DNA of 64,000 nucleotides from Bacteroidia bacterium (GCA_014378485.1 JACMNO010000061.1:213485-277484); one strand, 5' to 3'. Counted from the stretch's first letter, positions 19,410 to 28,860 are shown. Numbers and translations are program-made. The notes: generated by a model from the sequence alone, not told the origin.

Positions 19410-21860
19410 TCACTTTTTCATTTGACTATCTAACCTAGCTTTTTCTGAATCATTACTCTGAACTTGGCGGTTGTCAATTTTCAGTTTTCCGAATTTATAA
19501 ATTACAGAAAACGAAATTCTTTTTGTGTCTTTTACTCCTTTATAAAAGTTATTTTGACTTTGAAACTGAATTACGGTTGTATAATTGTTTGTTTGAAAAA
19601 TATCCGAAAAAGTTAAATTGAAAGTTAACTTGTCTTTGAAATAAGTTTTTTTTAAACCTAAATCGACCCACCAAAAATTAGAGCTTTTAGCTGTACTATA
19701 AATTGTTGGGCTAAAATAATAACCATTTACCATTAATTTATACTTTTTAAAAAGTAAGAAGTCATTATTTATAACCGCCTGATAGGCAATATGAGTGCGA
19801 TTAAACGACGTATTATTAACGTTACCTTTAAATGTTTGAGTATAAATGTCACTTGAGACACTTGTATTCCACCACGAACGTATTTCTTTTTGATAATACA
19901 AACTGTAATAGATTACCGTGTAACTGTTGATGTTTTTCATTGTATTTGTTACCAAATTCGTACTATCTAATTTTAAATCAATATTAACAATGCTATTATT
20001 ATTAACAGAATAGCCAATGGTATTATAGATTGTTTGATTGTAAACATAAGCTAAAGAAGCATTGTAATTTATTACGGGAACTAAAAATGGATTTCCTTTT
20101 GATGCACTAAAATAATCATCATAAGAAACATAAGGATTTATATCGTTATAACTTGGTCTTTCTATTCGTTTTGATAAACTTAGTTGTAAGGTATGTTTAT
20201 CTGATTTATGATAGTCTATAGATATGTTGGGGAAAAAGTTAAAATAATTTCTAGTAAGCTTAAACAAAGCTTCATCTTTTGCAGCAACAATTGTTTTTTC
20301 AAACCTACTACCTAATTGAACTGTAGCGATTTTGTATTCTTTTTTAAAATTTATGTATCCGGCATAAATATTTTCGTTGTAGGTAAAATTGTTTGATAAA
20401 GAACTATCTTTTTCAAAATTATTAGTTGTAACATTTTTTCTTTCAAATATATAGCTGTTTTTATTTTGAACTGTAGTTACTTTAATCCCAGATTCTAAAG
20501 TTACACCACCCATAATTTTTTTAGTAAAATCAAGCTTTTGTGTAAATAATTGAAACCTTGAATTAGTGTTACTTTTAAACGTCTTTTCGGGCTGAGCAAT
20601 TAAATCATTTTGAGTAAAAAAAAGGTTTTCATTTAATTTATTCTTTTTTTCCTTAAAATCTGAATAATCGGCAGCGAAATTAAGCACAGTACCTAATGTA
20701 TCAAATTTGTGTTCTGCGTTTACATTATAATTGGGATTAGAAAAATTATCAGCTAATTGAAGCGATGATGTCGTATAACTATAAGGGTAAATGCTATACC
20801 CAGTTACATTGTTTCTTGAAATGTTTGAAGAAGGCGCAGAAGTTATGCCACCAGATATTAAAAAACCAATTGTATTATTTTTATTAACATAATAATCTGT
20901 GCCCAAACTATAATGATATAATTGTTGAGTTTTTTTTACACTACCGTTTTGTTTAAGATATGTAAGTGAACCCAAATTATTAAGGTCTTGATTAAACTGA
21001 TAATCAGTATTGAAAATTCTATTGCCATAGCCAAAATTGCTAAAAATTGCTAGTTTGTTAAACTTATAATTAATTGAACCATCAATACTACCACGATAAA
21101 AATCGCCTTTATTGATATTTGAATTAACAGAGCCACTTAGCCCCATTACTTTAACTTTTTTAGATACAATATTTATTAAACCACCTGATCCTTCGGAATC
21201 ATATTTAACTGATGGATTTTTCATGATTTCTATTTTACTAACAAGTTCTGCATTCATACCCATTAATATCGAAATTAATTGTTCGTTTGAAATACGTTGA
21301 AGTTGTCCATTTATCATAACTCTTAAAGCACCTTTGCCACTTAAAATTATGTTATTTTGATTATCAATAAATACACCTGGGATTTTTTTTATTAAATCAA
21401 ATACTGTATTTCCAGAAGTTAAAGGACTATTTTCAACATTCATTATCATCATTCCATCTTTCATTTCAATTGTTTTTTTCATAGCAACAACAGAAACTTC
21501 ATTTAATTTGATGGCATTTGATTTTACAATAATAGTTTGGACATTATAATTAGATAAACTATCAAATATAAATGGATTATAATACCCTTCTTTGAATCCA
21601 ATTGAAAAAACTTTTATAAGATAATTACCTGCTTGAATATTTTCAAAAACAAATTGTCCGTTTTCGCTCGTAATGCTGCCTTTTACAATACTACTGTCTG
21701 ACGATTTAACTAATGCTAATGTGCAATATGATAAAGGAGTATTTGTAGTATCTACTACATTTCCAATTATTTTAAATTGCGCATTGACTTTACTAAATGA
21801 ATTTACAAATAATACACATAAAATTATTTTTATGAAAGTGAAATTATTTGAAAGGTGCAT
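19410..21860 (-). CDS. TonB-dependent-receptor-like outer membrane beta-barrel protein
   Basis: An 816-residue outer membrane protein. After a signal peptide (to about residue 27) comes a carboxypeptidase-regulatory-like domain (KIIGNVVDTTNTPLSYCTLA, ENGQFVFENIQAGNYLIKVF; about 29-115), then a plug-like domain (LNEVSVVAMKKTIEMKDG; VFDLIKKIPGVFIDNQNNI) and a large barrel of the OMP_b-brl_3 type. No TonB box is obvious. No SusD partner is adjacent, so it is not a classical SusCD pair. The gene stands alone between 226- and 440-base gaps and looks even more AT-rich than its neighbours, which may hint at separate acquisition. The substrate is unknown. Confidence 0.85.
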   Translation of the reverse strand: MHLSNNFTFIKIILCVLFVNSFSKVNAQFKIIGNVVDTTNTPLSYCTLALVKSSDSSIVKGSITSENGQFVFENIQAGNYLIKVFSIGFKEGYYNPFIFDSLSNYNVQTIIVKSNAIKLNEVSVVAMKKTIEMKDGMMIMNVENSPLTSGNTVFDLIKKIPGVFIDNQNNIILSGKGALRVMINGQLQRISNEQLISILMGMNAELVSKIEIMKNPSVKYDSEGSGGLINIVSKKVKVMGLSGSVNSNINKGDFYRGSIDGSINYKFNKLAIFSNFGYGNRIFNTDYQFNQDLNNLGSLTYLKQNGSVKKTQQLYHYSLGTDYYVNKNNTIGFLISGGITSAPSSNISRNNVTGYSIYPYSYTTSSLQLADNFSNPNYNVNAEHKFDTLGTVLNFAADYSDFKEKKNKLNENLFFTQNDLIAQPEKTFKSNTNSRFQLFTQKLDFTKKIMGGVTLESGIKVTTVQNKNSYIFERKNVTTNNFEKDSSLSNNFTYNENIYAGYINFKKEYKIATVQLGSRFEKTIVAAKDEALFKLTRNYFNFFPNISIDYHKSDKHTLQLSLSKRIERPSYNDINPYVSYDDYFSASKGNPFLVPVINYNASLAYVYNQTIYNTIGYSVNNNSIVNIDLKLDSTNLVTNTMKNINSYTVIYYSLYYQKEIRSWWNTSVSSDIYTQTFKGNVNNTSFNRTHIAYQAVINNDFLLFKKYKLMVNGYYFSPTIYSTAKSSNFWWVDLGLKKTYFKDKLTFNLTFSDIFQTNNYTTVIQFQSQNNFYKGVKDTKRISFSVIYKFGKLKIDNRQVQSNDSEKARLDSQMKK

Positions 21861-22303
21861 TATAGTTTTAGCATTGATAATATTTAAAAATAAGATTTTA
21901 AATATTATTGAATTTATTGTTGTATTTTTTTAACAATAATATAGTTATTTCTATTCGCAATATTATAATGTATTATGCCAGTTCATGAGAACCATCCAAA
22001 TTTATTTGATGTGGAAAATAATTTGGGTATTTAAGGTAAGTTTGGGTTTTATATCTTACTTCTCTTTCGTTACGAATCAAACTTTGGTTTTCATTTTAAA
22101 TAATCTGAACGGCAATCTATGATAAATACTAAATTTAGTAATTATCCTAATTAAAGGATTTTAATTATATTTGAGAAGTAATCTGTATTATCGAATTCTG
22201 ATTCAACTATGTTTCATCTGAATTAGTTTAATTTTATTAAATGTAATGTTATCAATGCAAAACAAGAATAATCTTGACTATGCTAGAACTGACAATAAAC
22301 AAA
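21861..22303. promoter_or_regulatory. Divergent intergenic region with a possible Bacteroidota promoter
   Basis: This 440-base AT-rich gap separates the TonB-receptor-like gene from the DUF6913-dapA pair. TATATTTG at 22166-22173 fits the Bacteroidota -7 consensus TAnnTTTG, but I see no good TTTG at the -33 position. Nothing else is recognisable. Confidence 0.3.
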
Positions 22304-22834
22304 ATGTCCCTACTCAATAACATATCTACCTATTTACTTTCTAAAAAAGAATCACGCCTTGACGTGATAAAAATTGCACATCAATTTGTGTCCTGGAACC
22401 AACTGTCAAAAGTATTGATCATTGCCTGCGACAATCAATTAAGTGATATCGTTGATTTTATCAATACGTGTCAGAAAGATAAGATCTCTGTTCATGTTGC
22501 TGTTATTTGTAACGGCAAACAAGAGCAGGTACCTAAACCACATTTCGAACATACTATTTTTGATAAAAAGCAATTCAGTTTTTTTGAGGTGCCAACAGAT
22601 AAGGCTTTGCAAAAATTGAATACAACTTTTGATGTATTAATTAACATGGGAACGATAGAACAAATAAAATCTTTAGCATTAAGTAAATTACTAGCTGCTA
22701 AATGTAAGATAGCTAATTTTGAGAATCCGGCTTTTGATATTACCATAAATACTAATAAAACAATGAATAGTTCCGAATACTTAAAACAAGTAATAGTATA
22801 TTTGAATATGATTAAACCAACAAAAAACTCATGA
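22304..22834 (+). CDS. DUF6913-like protein upstream of dapA
   Basis: A 176-residue soluble protein of a Bacteroidota family of unknown function that is commonly found next to dapA. I see no signal peptide and no catalytic motif. The segment SKVLIIACDNQLSDIVDFIN and FDVLINMGTIEQIKSLALSK give an alternating alpha/beta pattern. The start at 22304 (MSLLNNIS) is the most natural; ATG at 22280 and TTG at 22274 are in frame upstream. Its last codon overlaps the dapA start (ATGA), so the two are translationally coupled. A 16-base REP-like palindrome (22352-22367) falls within its coding sequence. Confidence 0.7.
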   Translation: MSLLNNISTYLLSKKESRLDVIKIAHQFVSWNQLSKVLIIACDNQLSDIVDFINTCQKDKISVHVAVICNGKQEQVPKPHFEHTIFDKKQFSFFEVPTDKALQKLNTTFDVLINMGTIEQIKSLALSKLLAAKCKIANFENPAFDITINTNKTMNSSEYLKQVIVYLNMIKPTKNS

Positions 22835-23709
22835 AACAAGCATTAAATTTTACTGGTACAGGTGTGGCTATCGTAACACCATTTACTACAAAAGCAGAAA
22901 TTGATTTTCCTGCATTAACCAAATTAGTGGAATATTTAATTAAGGGCCGTGTTGAATATATTGTAGTGATGGGTACAACCGGTGAAACAGCGACTTTATC
23001 CAAAGAAGAAAAGCAACAAGTGATTTCACATATTGTGAAGGTAAATAAAAAACGTCTTCCTTTAGTTTTGGGAGTAGGGGGTAATAATACCGCTGAATTA
23101 GTAGATCAGTTGAATAAAGACAAGTTAAGTGATTTTGATGCGATCCTTTCTGTTTCTCCATATTATAATAAACCATCCCAGGAAGGCATTTACCAGCATT
23201 ACAAAGCCATTTCAAAAGCCAGTCCATTGCCAATTATTTTATATAATGTGCCGGGACGCACGGCTTCTAATATTGCATGGGATACAACTATTCGTTTGGC
23301 AACAGAGTTTAAAAATATCATCGCTATTAAAGAAGCCAGTGGAAATGTTGAGCAGGTCATGAAGATCATCAAACATCGTCCTGATAATTTTTTAATCATC
23401 AGTGGTGATGATAATCTGACACTTCCTTTAATTGCAAGCGGGGCAGATGGTGTAATCTCCGTGGTGGCAAACGCATATCCTAAAGATTACAGTGATATGG
23501 TTCGGTCGGCTTTGATTCATGATTTTAAAGCCGCACAAAAATTACATTACAAATTATTGGAGATCACCGAGCAATTGTTTGCAGATGGAAATCCGGGCGG
23601 AGTAAAAGTTGTGTTGGCTCAAAAAAATATCACGAAGCCAACGGTTCGTTTACCATTGGTAGAGCCGAATGATACAGTGAAAGCAAAATTGAAAAAGATC
23701 GCTTATTAA
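22831..23709 (+). CDS. dapA: 4-hydroxy-tetrahydrodipicolinate synthase
   Basis: A 292-residue TIM-barrel lyase that condenses pyruvate with aspartate semialdehyde, the first committed step of lysine and meso-diaminopimelate synthesis. Visible motifs are GTTGETATLSKEEK, SPYYNKPSQEGIYQHYK with the catalytic Tyr, YNVPGRT, and the Schiff-base Lys167 in IIAIKEASGN. The length is standard. It overlaps the DUF6913 gene by 4 bases. Confidence 0.97.
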   Translation: MKQALNFTGTGVAIVTPFTTKAEIDFPALTKLVEYLIKGRVEYIVVMGTTGETATLSKEEKQQVISHIVKVNKKRLPLVLGVGGNNTAELVDQLNKDKLSDFDAILSVSPYYNKPSQEGIYQHYKAISKASPLPIILYNVPGRTASNIAWDTTIRLATEFKNIIAIKEASGNVEQVMKIIKHRPDNFLIISGDDNLTLPLIASGADGVISVVANAYPKDYSDMVRSALIHDFKAAQKLHYKLLEITEQLFADGNPGGVKVVLAQKNITKPTVRLPLVEPNDTVKAKLKKIAY

Positions 23710-23797
23710 GATTAAGGTGTTGCATTTTGCGAAACCTTAAAAATTTAAATATGGCAAAGAATATCAGATATAATAAGACCTAACGAGGTACTTATAA

Positions 23798-23832
23798 ATA
23801 ACCTATTTGTTTTAAGAAAACAAATAGGTTAT
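23798..23832. repeat. Perfect 16-bp palindrome with a 3-base loop
   Basis: The arms at 23798-23813 and 23817-23832 are perfect reverse complements (ATAACCTATTTGTTTT). It ends 37 bases before the first YeeE gene. It could terminate dapA transcription or be an operator of the thiosulfate operon; no clean T-run follows on either strand. Confidence 0.8.
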
Positions 23833-23869
23833 AAAATTCCTAAAAATAAATAATTTATATAAGAAGCCC

Positions 23870-24433
23870 ATGTTAGAATTATTAAAACAACCCTGGCCCT
23901 GGTACATTGCTGGTGCGCTCATTGGCTTAACGGTTCCGGCCCTTTTATTAATCGGAAATAAATCTTTTGGAGTTTCCTCATCCCTTCGGCATATCTGTGC
24001 AGCCTGTTTCCCGGGAGATATCACATTTTTTAAATACGATTGGAAAAAAGAAGCATGGAATTTATTCTTTGTTGGTGGAGTTGCTGTTGGTGGAGTAATC
24101 GCCACATATATATTGACTAATCCCAACCCTATGATAATTGCCGAAAGCACCAAGGAAGCATTATTGGCTAATAATGTGAGAGACTTTGAACATTTATTAC
24201 CAACCGATATTTTTAGTTGGGAAAGTTTACTAACTCTTCGCGGATTTATTTTCATGGTTGTTGGTGGTTTTTTAGTTGGCTTTGGAACTCGTTATGCCGG
24301 TGGTTGCACCAGTGGCCATGCCATTATGGGTTTATCCAATTTACAATGGCCTTCATTAATTGCTACCTGTTGTTTTATGGCAGGTGGCTTTGCCATGACA
24401 TGGCTGATTTTACCTTTTTTATTAAACCTTTGA
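23870..24433 (+). CDS. YeeE/YedE (Sulf_transp) half-length permease, first subunit
   Basis: A 187-residue membrane protein with about four to five hydrophobic helices and the family signature GTRYAGGCTSGHAIMGLSNL containing the conserved Cys. CAACFPGD near residue 43 supplies another Cys pair. Full-length YeeE/TsuA proteins, which take up thiosulfate through a chain of conserved Cys residues, are about twice as long; here the protein is split into two adjacent genes. The next gene starts 10 bases after its stop. Its grouping with tsdA- and soxB-like genes supports transport of thiosulfate or a related sulfur compound. Confidence 0.85.
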   Translation: MLELLKQPWPWYIAGALIGLTVPALLLIGNKSFGVSSSLRHICAACFPGDITFFKYDWKKEAWNLFFVGGVAVGGVIATYILTNPNPMIIAESTKEALLANNVRDFEHLLPTDIFSWESLLTLRGFIFMVVGGFLVGFGTRYAGGCTSGHAIMGLSNLQWPSLIATCCFMAGGFAMTWLILPFLLNL

Positions 24434-24443
24434 TAATTAAATC

Positions 24444-24944
24444 ATGACAACAGAAAATTTAAAAAATGTAGAAAATGATGAGTTTGAAATAAAGGCAACA
24501 TGTATTAATAATTCGGAAATTAAAAAACCATGGACCGCAAATTTAGTGTATGCGTTCATTGGAATTTTATTCGGGATTGTGTTTGTAAAAGCAGAGATCG
24601 TGAGTTGGTTTCGTATCCAGGAAATGTTTCGATTCGAATCCTTTCACATGTATGGTGTTATTGGAACAGCGGTTGTGGTGGGAATGATCTCTGTTTTTAT
24701 CATTAAAAAATTTAATCTCAAAACCAAAGATGGAGAACATGTCATTCTTACCCCTAAAACTTTTAATAAAGGACAGATAATCGGTGGATTAATATTTGGT
24801 CTTGGTTGGGCCATTACAGGCGCATGTCCGGGTCCTTTGTTTGCGCAAATAGGAAGCGGTTTCACGGTAGTGATCATCACTTTTTTAAGTGCCTTAGCCG
24901 GAACATGGGTTTATGGTTATTTTAAAGATAAATTGCCGCATTAA
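24444..24944 (+). CDS. YeeE/YedE (DUF6691-like) half-length permease, second subunit
   Basis: A 166-residue membrane protein with a short soluble N-terminus containing one Cys (ATCINNSEIKKPW) and about four helices. The family motif GLGWAITGACPGPLFAQIGSG carries the conserved Cys. It pairs with the preceding half-permease to rebuild a YeeE-type transporter (PmpA/PmpB-like arrangement). The TsdA-like gene starts 6 bases downstream. Confidence 0.85.
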   Translation: MTTENLKNVENDEFEIKATCINNSEIKKPWTANLVYAFIGILFGIVFVKAEIVSWFRIQEMFRFESFHMYGVIGTAVVVGMISVFIIKKFNLKTKDGEHVILTPKTFNKGQIIGGLIFGLGWAITGACPGPLFAQIGSGFTVVIITFLSALAGTWVYGYFKDKLPH

Positions 24945-24950
24945 TAGTTT

Positions 24951-26051
24951 ATGGAGCAGGAACAAAACGATGATAAACATAATTACGCAGAAGTAATTTC
25001 AAAACTGATCAATGTCATCATTGCTTTAATATTTATTATTGTTGTACTTTCTGTTTTATTGTATAATTACCTACCTGAATATACTCCCGCAGAAAAACCA
25101 ACGATGGATATTCCTCAGGCTGATTCCAATGGTAACTTTACGGAAGCTGGAAAACTTCAAGCTTTAAAACAAATTGATACGACGAGCTATTGGAAGGCAC
25201 CGGAGGAATTAACATTGGTTGAGGGAGAAAAAGAAATGGTTTTGTATGGCAAAGAATTAATTGCTCATACCGCAATATATTTTGGAGAAAAAGGAACCAT
25301 ATCGAAATTTTCAACCAATGGAATGAATTGTCAGAACTGCCATTTGAGCGCAGGCACTGTTGTGTTTGGTAATAATTACAGCGCCGTTGCTTCTACGTAT
25401 CCTAAATACAGAGCTCGCTCCGGAAAAACTGAAAATATTTACAAGAGAGTGAATGATTGCTTTGAGCGAAGCTTAAACGGAAAAGCTTTGGATACCCTTT
25501 CTAAAGAAATGCAGGCAATTACAGCTTACATTCAGTGGATTGGTAAAGACGTGCCAAAAGGAAACAAACCTGCGGGATCCGGATTCAAAGAATTGGCTTT
25601 TATGAAACGCGCTGCTGATCCGAAAAAAGGATATCAGGTATATGTTGATAAATGTCAGTCTTGCCACCAGGTTAATGGTGAAGGATTAATGAATGGTGAA
25701 AAAACGGCATTTACTTATCCTCCGTTATGGGGATCTCACAGCTATAATGATGGTGCAGGATTATACCGACTATCGAGCTTTGCGAGGTTTGTAAAATACA
25801 ATATGCCACAGGGCGTTACTCACAATAATCCACAGCTTACAGATGAGGACGTCTGGGATGTAGCGGCTTTCGTTAATTCTCAGCCACGCCCTGAAAAAAA
25901 TATTTCCAAAGATTGGCCAAAGATTAGTGAAAAACCATTTGATCATCCTTTCGGGCCTTACGCTGATGGCTTTGATGAAACTCAACATAAGTATGGTCCA
26001 TTTAATGTAATAAAAGATAAACTAGCCTTGTTAGCCAATGGAAAAAAATGA
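24951..26051 (+). CDS. tsdA: Dihaem cytochrome c, TsdA-like thiosulfate dehydrogenase, membrane-anchored
   Basis: A 366-residue protein with one N-terminal transmembrane anchor (about residues 17-38) and two haem c motifs, CQNCH at 127-131 and CQSCH at 235-239. The TsdA-type segment YPKYRARSGKTENIYKRVND is followed by CFERSLNGKAL, whose Cys could correspond to the Cys haem ligand of TsdA. TsdA couples two thiosulfates into tetrathionate, or runs the reverse reaction. Electrons would go to the periplasmic cytochrome pool. The C-terminal end overlaps the soxB start by 14 bases. The anchor in place of a cleaved signal is noteworthy but not unique. Confidence 0.8.
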   Translation: MEQEQNDDKHNYAEVISKLINVIIALIFIIVVLSVLLYNYLPEYTPAEKPTMDIPQADSNGNFTEAGKLQALKQIDTTSYWKAPEELTLVEGEKEMVLYGKELIAHTAIYFGEKGTISKFSTNGMNCQNCHLSAGTVVFGNNYSAVASTYPKYRARSGKTENIYKRVNDCFERSLNGKALDTLSKEMQAITAYIQWIGKDVPKGNKPAGSGFKELAFMKRAADPKKGYQVYVDKCQSCHQVNGEGLMNGEKTAFTYPPLWGSHSYNDGAGLYRLSSFARFVKYNMPQGVTHNNPQLTDEDVWDVAAFVNSQPRPEKNISKDWPKISEKPFDHPFGPYADGFDETQHKYGPFNVIKDKLALLANGKK

Positions 26052-27762
26052 TCTGAATACAGAAAAAAAAGCAGCCACAGATCGCCGTGATTTTTTAAAA
26101 AAATCTGCACTGGTTAGCTTAGCAGCAGTCTTTAATCCTGTATCCGGTTTTTCTGCATCGGAGCGTTTATCTGAAATAGAGAAAATGGGTGAGATAAGCC
26201 CTGTTCCCGGTTCTCAGACCATTACGATTCTCATCACCACGGATATTCATTCGCAATTAAACACGCATGATGAATTTTTCTGGGAAAACAACCTGGCCGT
26301 TTATAAGAAACGTGGTGGCATGGCTGTATTAAAAACTATGGTTGACACCTTCCGGAGACAAAACCTCAATACAATATTATATGATGGCGGAGATTTCTTT
26401 CACGGGCACGCGGTTGCCTCTCTTACAGAGGGCGAAGCTATGATTCCTATTTTTAATAAAATGGGTTATGATTTAATGCTTCCAGGTAACTGGGAAGTAG
26501 TTTACAAGAAAAAGAAAATGCTTTATGATATGGGTCATGCCAACGCGGTAAAGATCTGCGCCAATATGTATCATCAAACAAGCGATGAAGATAATAATAC
26601 ATTGGTGTATCAGCCGTATTGGGTTAAATACATTGGCGGTATCAAGATCGGGATAATTGGTTACACCGATCATCTCATTCCTAAACGTCAGTCTCCTGCC
26701 TATAGTGAAGGTTTGCGTTTTGAACATGCCGATAAAAACCTGGCGAAGTATGTGAAATACTTAAAAGAAGTGGAAGGCTGCGCAGTAATTTTAACAGCCA
26801 CACACATGGGTTTGGCGCAACAGGTTGGGTTAGCTAATAACCCGGTTGCAGAAGGAGTTGATTTTATTTTAGGAGCAGATACTCACGAACGCGTCCGAGA
26901 ACCGATTCAAGGAAAGTATACCAAAGTGATAGAATGTGGTGCCTTTGGCTCATTTTTAGGCAAGTTGGACCTGGTGGTCAAAGATGGTAAACTGATTGAC
27001 TCCGCTTACCGTTTATTGGATGTGGATCCTGCGAAATATCCCGCTGATAAAAACATGCAATCAATGATTGATAAAGCTTATGAGCCATTTAAAGCAGAAC
27101 TGGATCGGGTGATAGGAACCAGCAAAACTCCGCTGGTACGTTATTTTGTGATTGAAACTCCTATGGATAATTTAATTACGGATGCCATTATGTGGAAATT
27201 TAAACCTGACATTGCTTTATCTAACGGTTTCCGATTTTGCCAGCCTTTAGCGGTTGATCCGAAAACAGCAGTGGCTACTATTACCAAAGAGTTTTTATGG
27301 AACATGCTTCCGGTGAACAGTGAGGCAAAAATAGGGAAGGTTACAGGCAAGCAATTATGGGATTGGTTGGAAAAAGAATTGCAGAATGCATTTGCAAAAG
27401 ATCCATCCAAGCGTTTTGGCGGATGGTTTGTCCGTTTCAGCGGTATGGAAGTAAATTTTACCATTGCCAATGAAACAGGTAAACGTGTGAACGGTGTCAA
27501 AATAGCAGGACAACCATTAGATTTTGCAAAAGAATATAGCATCATTGCCTGTGAGCGGGAAGGCGATCCGGAGGATACTTTGTGCAGGGTAGAAAAGGTT
27601 AAAGACCCAAAACGGTTAACGGTATTATTGCATGATGTGATCGAGGAATATTTAAAAGTGAATTCTCCTGTATCACCAAAACTCGAAGGACGTTCTACTG
27701 CCACCGATGAACCGAATACCTTACTGACACAATTAAGAGGAACAACTTATGAGTTCAGGTAA
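26038..27762 (+). CDS. soxB: SoxB-like thiosulfohydrolase / 5'-nucleotidase family metallophosphoesterase
   Basis: A 574-residue periplasmic protein with a Tat-type signal (DRRDFLKKSALVSLAAVF, about 16-33). The metallophosphoesterase metal motifs are TTDIHSQ, YDGGDFFHGHAVASLTEGEA, TATHMGLAQQ and GADTHERV. In the usual GNHE motif the His is Trp (LPGNWEVVY), as in SoxB rather than in nucleotidases. In the Sox pathway SoxB hydrolyses sulfate from the carrier SoxYZ, yet no soxYZ, soxAX or soxCD is present here. It overlaps the tsdA-like gene by 14 bases. A plain nucleotidase role remains possible, though the context favours sulfur. Confidence 0.82.
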   Translation: MEKNDLNTEKKAATDRRDFLKKSALVSLAAVFNPVSGFSASERLSEIEKMGEISPVPGSQTITILITTDIHSQLNTHDEFFWENNLAVYKKRGGMAVLKTMVDTFRRQNLNTILYDGGDFFHGHAVASLTEGEAMIPIFNKMGYDLMLPGNWEVVYKKKKMLYDMGHANAVKICANMYHQTSDEDNNTLVYQPYWVKYIGGIKIGIIGYTDHLIPKRQSPAYSEGLRFEHADKNLAKYVKYLKEVEGCAVILTATHMGLAQQVGLANNPVAEGVDFILGADTHERVREPIQGKYTKVIECGAFGSFLGKLDLVVKDGKLIDSAYRLLDVDPAKYPADKNMQSMIDKAYEPFKAELDRVIGTSKTPLVRYFVIETPMDNLITDAIMWKFKPDIALSNGFRFCQPLAVDPKTAVATITKEFLWNMLPVNSEAKIGKVTGKQLWDWLEKELQNAFAKDPSKRFGGWFVRFSGMEVNFTIANETGKRVNGVKIAGQPLDFAKEYSIIACEREGDPEDTLCRVEKVKDPKRLTVLLHDVIEEYLKVNSPVSPKLEGRSTATDEPNTLLTQLRGTTYEFR

Positions 27763-27763
27763 T

Positions 27764-27859
27764 GTGGGCGTTACCCTCCTGTCGTCGGGTCAGGCTTTCC
27801 GTTACAATCTTTTTGCAAGAGGCAAGCAAAAAAGGATTTTCTCTGCAATCCTTAACGCG
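27764..27859 (+). repeat. Dispersed Bacteroidota intergenic element, copy 1
   Basis: About 96 bases beginning GTGGGCG one base after the soxB stop. Its core is GGCTTTCCGTTACAATCTTT, then AAAAAGGATTTTCTCTGCAA and TCCTTAACGCG. The same core occurs at 35655 (same strand) and 35797 (opposite strand). The paired GATTG/CAATCC-type segments suggest a folded RNA or a mobile palindromic element. A short frame across it appears to be non-coding. Confidence 0.75.
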
Positions 27860-27928
27860 TTTCTTAAATTTATTATATTTACTTCCAAACACTCAATTTC
27901 AAAAACTCAATAACTTAACATTAATACG

Positions 27929-28843
27929 ATGGATTTATCAATATTAAAAACAATGTGTGCCATTCATTCACCAAGTGGAAACGAAGTGGGCATGAAAGAT
28001 TTTTTACTGGACTATATTAAGAAAGAACAAAAAAACTGGAAGCATAAACCAAAAGTGATTCAGGGCAAGGGTTTTCAGGATAATATCATATTGGTATTTG
28101 GTAAACCACGTACCGCCATATTCGCTCATACCGATAGTATTGGATTTACCGTGCGTTATGGAAAACAATTGGTAAAGATCGGTGGCCCACGTTTAGAAAC
28201 CGGTTATGAGTTGGTAGGAAGTGACAGCAAAGGAAAGTGTGAAGCAACGTTGAACATTGTAAAAGACACTATGGAATACAAAGCCAAACGTAATTTTGAT
28301 ACAGGGACTGAATTGGTTTATAAACCAAACTGGCGTGAAGATAAAGAATACGTACAATGCTGTTACATGGATAACCGCTTGGGATGTTTTAATGCATTGA
28401 AAGTTGCAGAAACATTGAAAGACGGAGTGATCGTTTTCAGTACATGGGAAGAACATGGAGGAGGAAGTGTATCCTATTTGCAAAAATATTTAGTGGATAA
28501 TTATAAAATTTCGCAGGCATTGATCTCTGATATTTCCTGGATTTCGGATGGTGTGTTTCCTGCCAAAGGTCCTGTAATCAGTTTGCGTGACAGTTTAATA
28601 CCACGACGCAGTTATATTAACCGCATCATTGAAATTGCGCGCAAAAATAAACTGGCTCACCAATTAGAAGTTGAAGGGTCGGGTGGGAGTGATGCCAAAG
28701 AATTGCAGATGGCGGAGAATGTTTGGGACTGGTGTTTTGTAGGTGCCGCTGAACAATTTGTTCATACCCCGGATGAGAAGGTACATAAGAAAGATATTGA
28801 AGGTATGATCGAACTTTATAAAGCCTTAATGAAGGAGTTGTAA
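27929..28843 (+). CDS. M42-like zinc aminopeptidase
   Basis: A 304-residue cytoplasmic peptidase of the M42 (glutamyl aminopeptidase/endoglucanase) type. Metal and catalytic motifs in order are HSPSGNE near the N-terminus, AHTDSIGF, CYMDNRLGCFNAL, FSTWEEHGGGS with the catalytic Glu, SDIS, and FVHTPDEKVHKKDIEGM with the last metal-binding His. It is somewhat shorter than typical M42 enzymes (about 340-360). It removes N-terminal residues from peptides. A terminator follows directly. Confidence 0.85.
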   Translation: MDLSILKTMCAIHSPSGNEVGMKDFLLDYIKKEQKNWKHKPKVIQGKGFQDNIILVFGKPRTAIFAHTDSIGFTVRYGKQLVKIGGPRLETGYELVGSDSKGKCEATLNIVKDTMEYKAKRNFDTGTELVYKPNWREDKEYVQCCYMDNRLGCFNALKVAETLKDGVIVFSTWEEHGGGSVSYLQKYLVDNYKISQALISDISWISDGVFPAKGPVISLRDSLIPRRSYINRIIEIARKNKLAHQLEVEGSGGSDAKELQMAENVWDWCFVGAAEQFVHTPDEKVHKKDIEGMIELYKALMKEL

Positions 28844-28860
28844 ATTTAAATTTTCAAGTT

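Noticed and set aside
21974..22034. Nineteen-codon plus-strand frame beginning MPVHENHPNLFD
   Set aside because: Too short and without homologous features or start context to support a gene.
23812..24255. 147-codon minus-strand frame
   Set aside because: It lies antisense to the YeeE gene, which has clear family motifs; the minus frame has none.
27141..27704. 187-codon minus-strand frame
   Set aside because: Antisense to soxB; no recognisable domain.
27762..27947. Short plus-strand frame after soxB
   Set aside because: It spans the dispersed repeat element and overlaps the peptidase start; its translation has no protein-like character.
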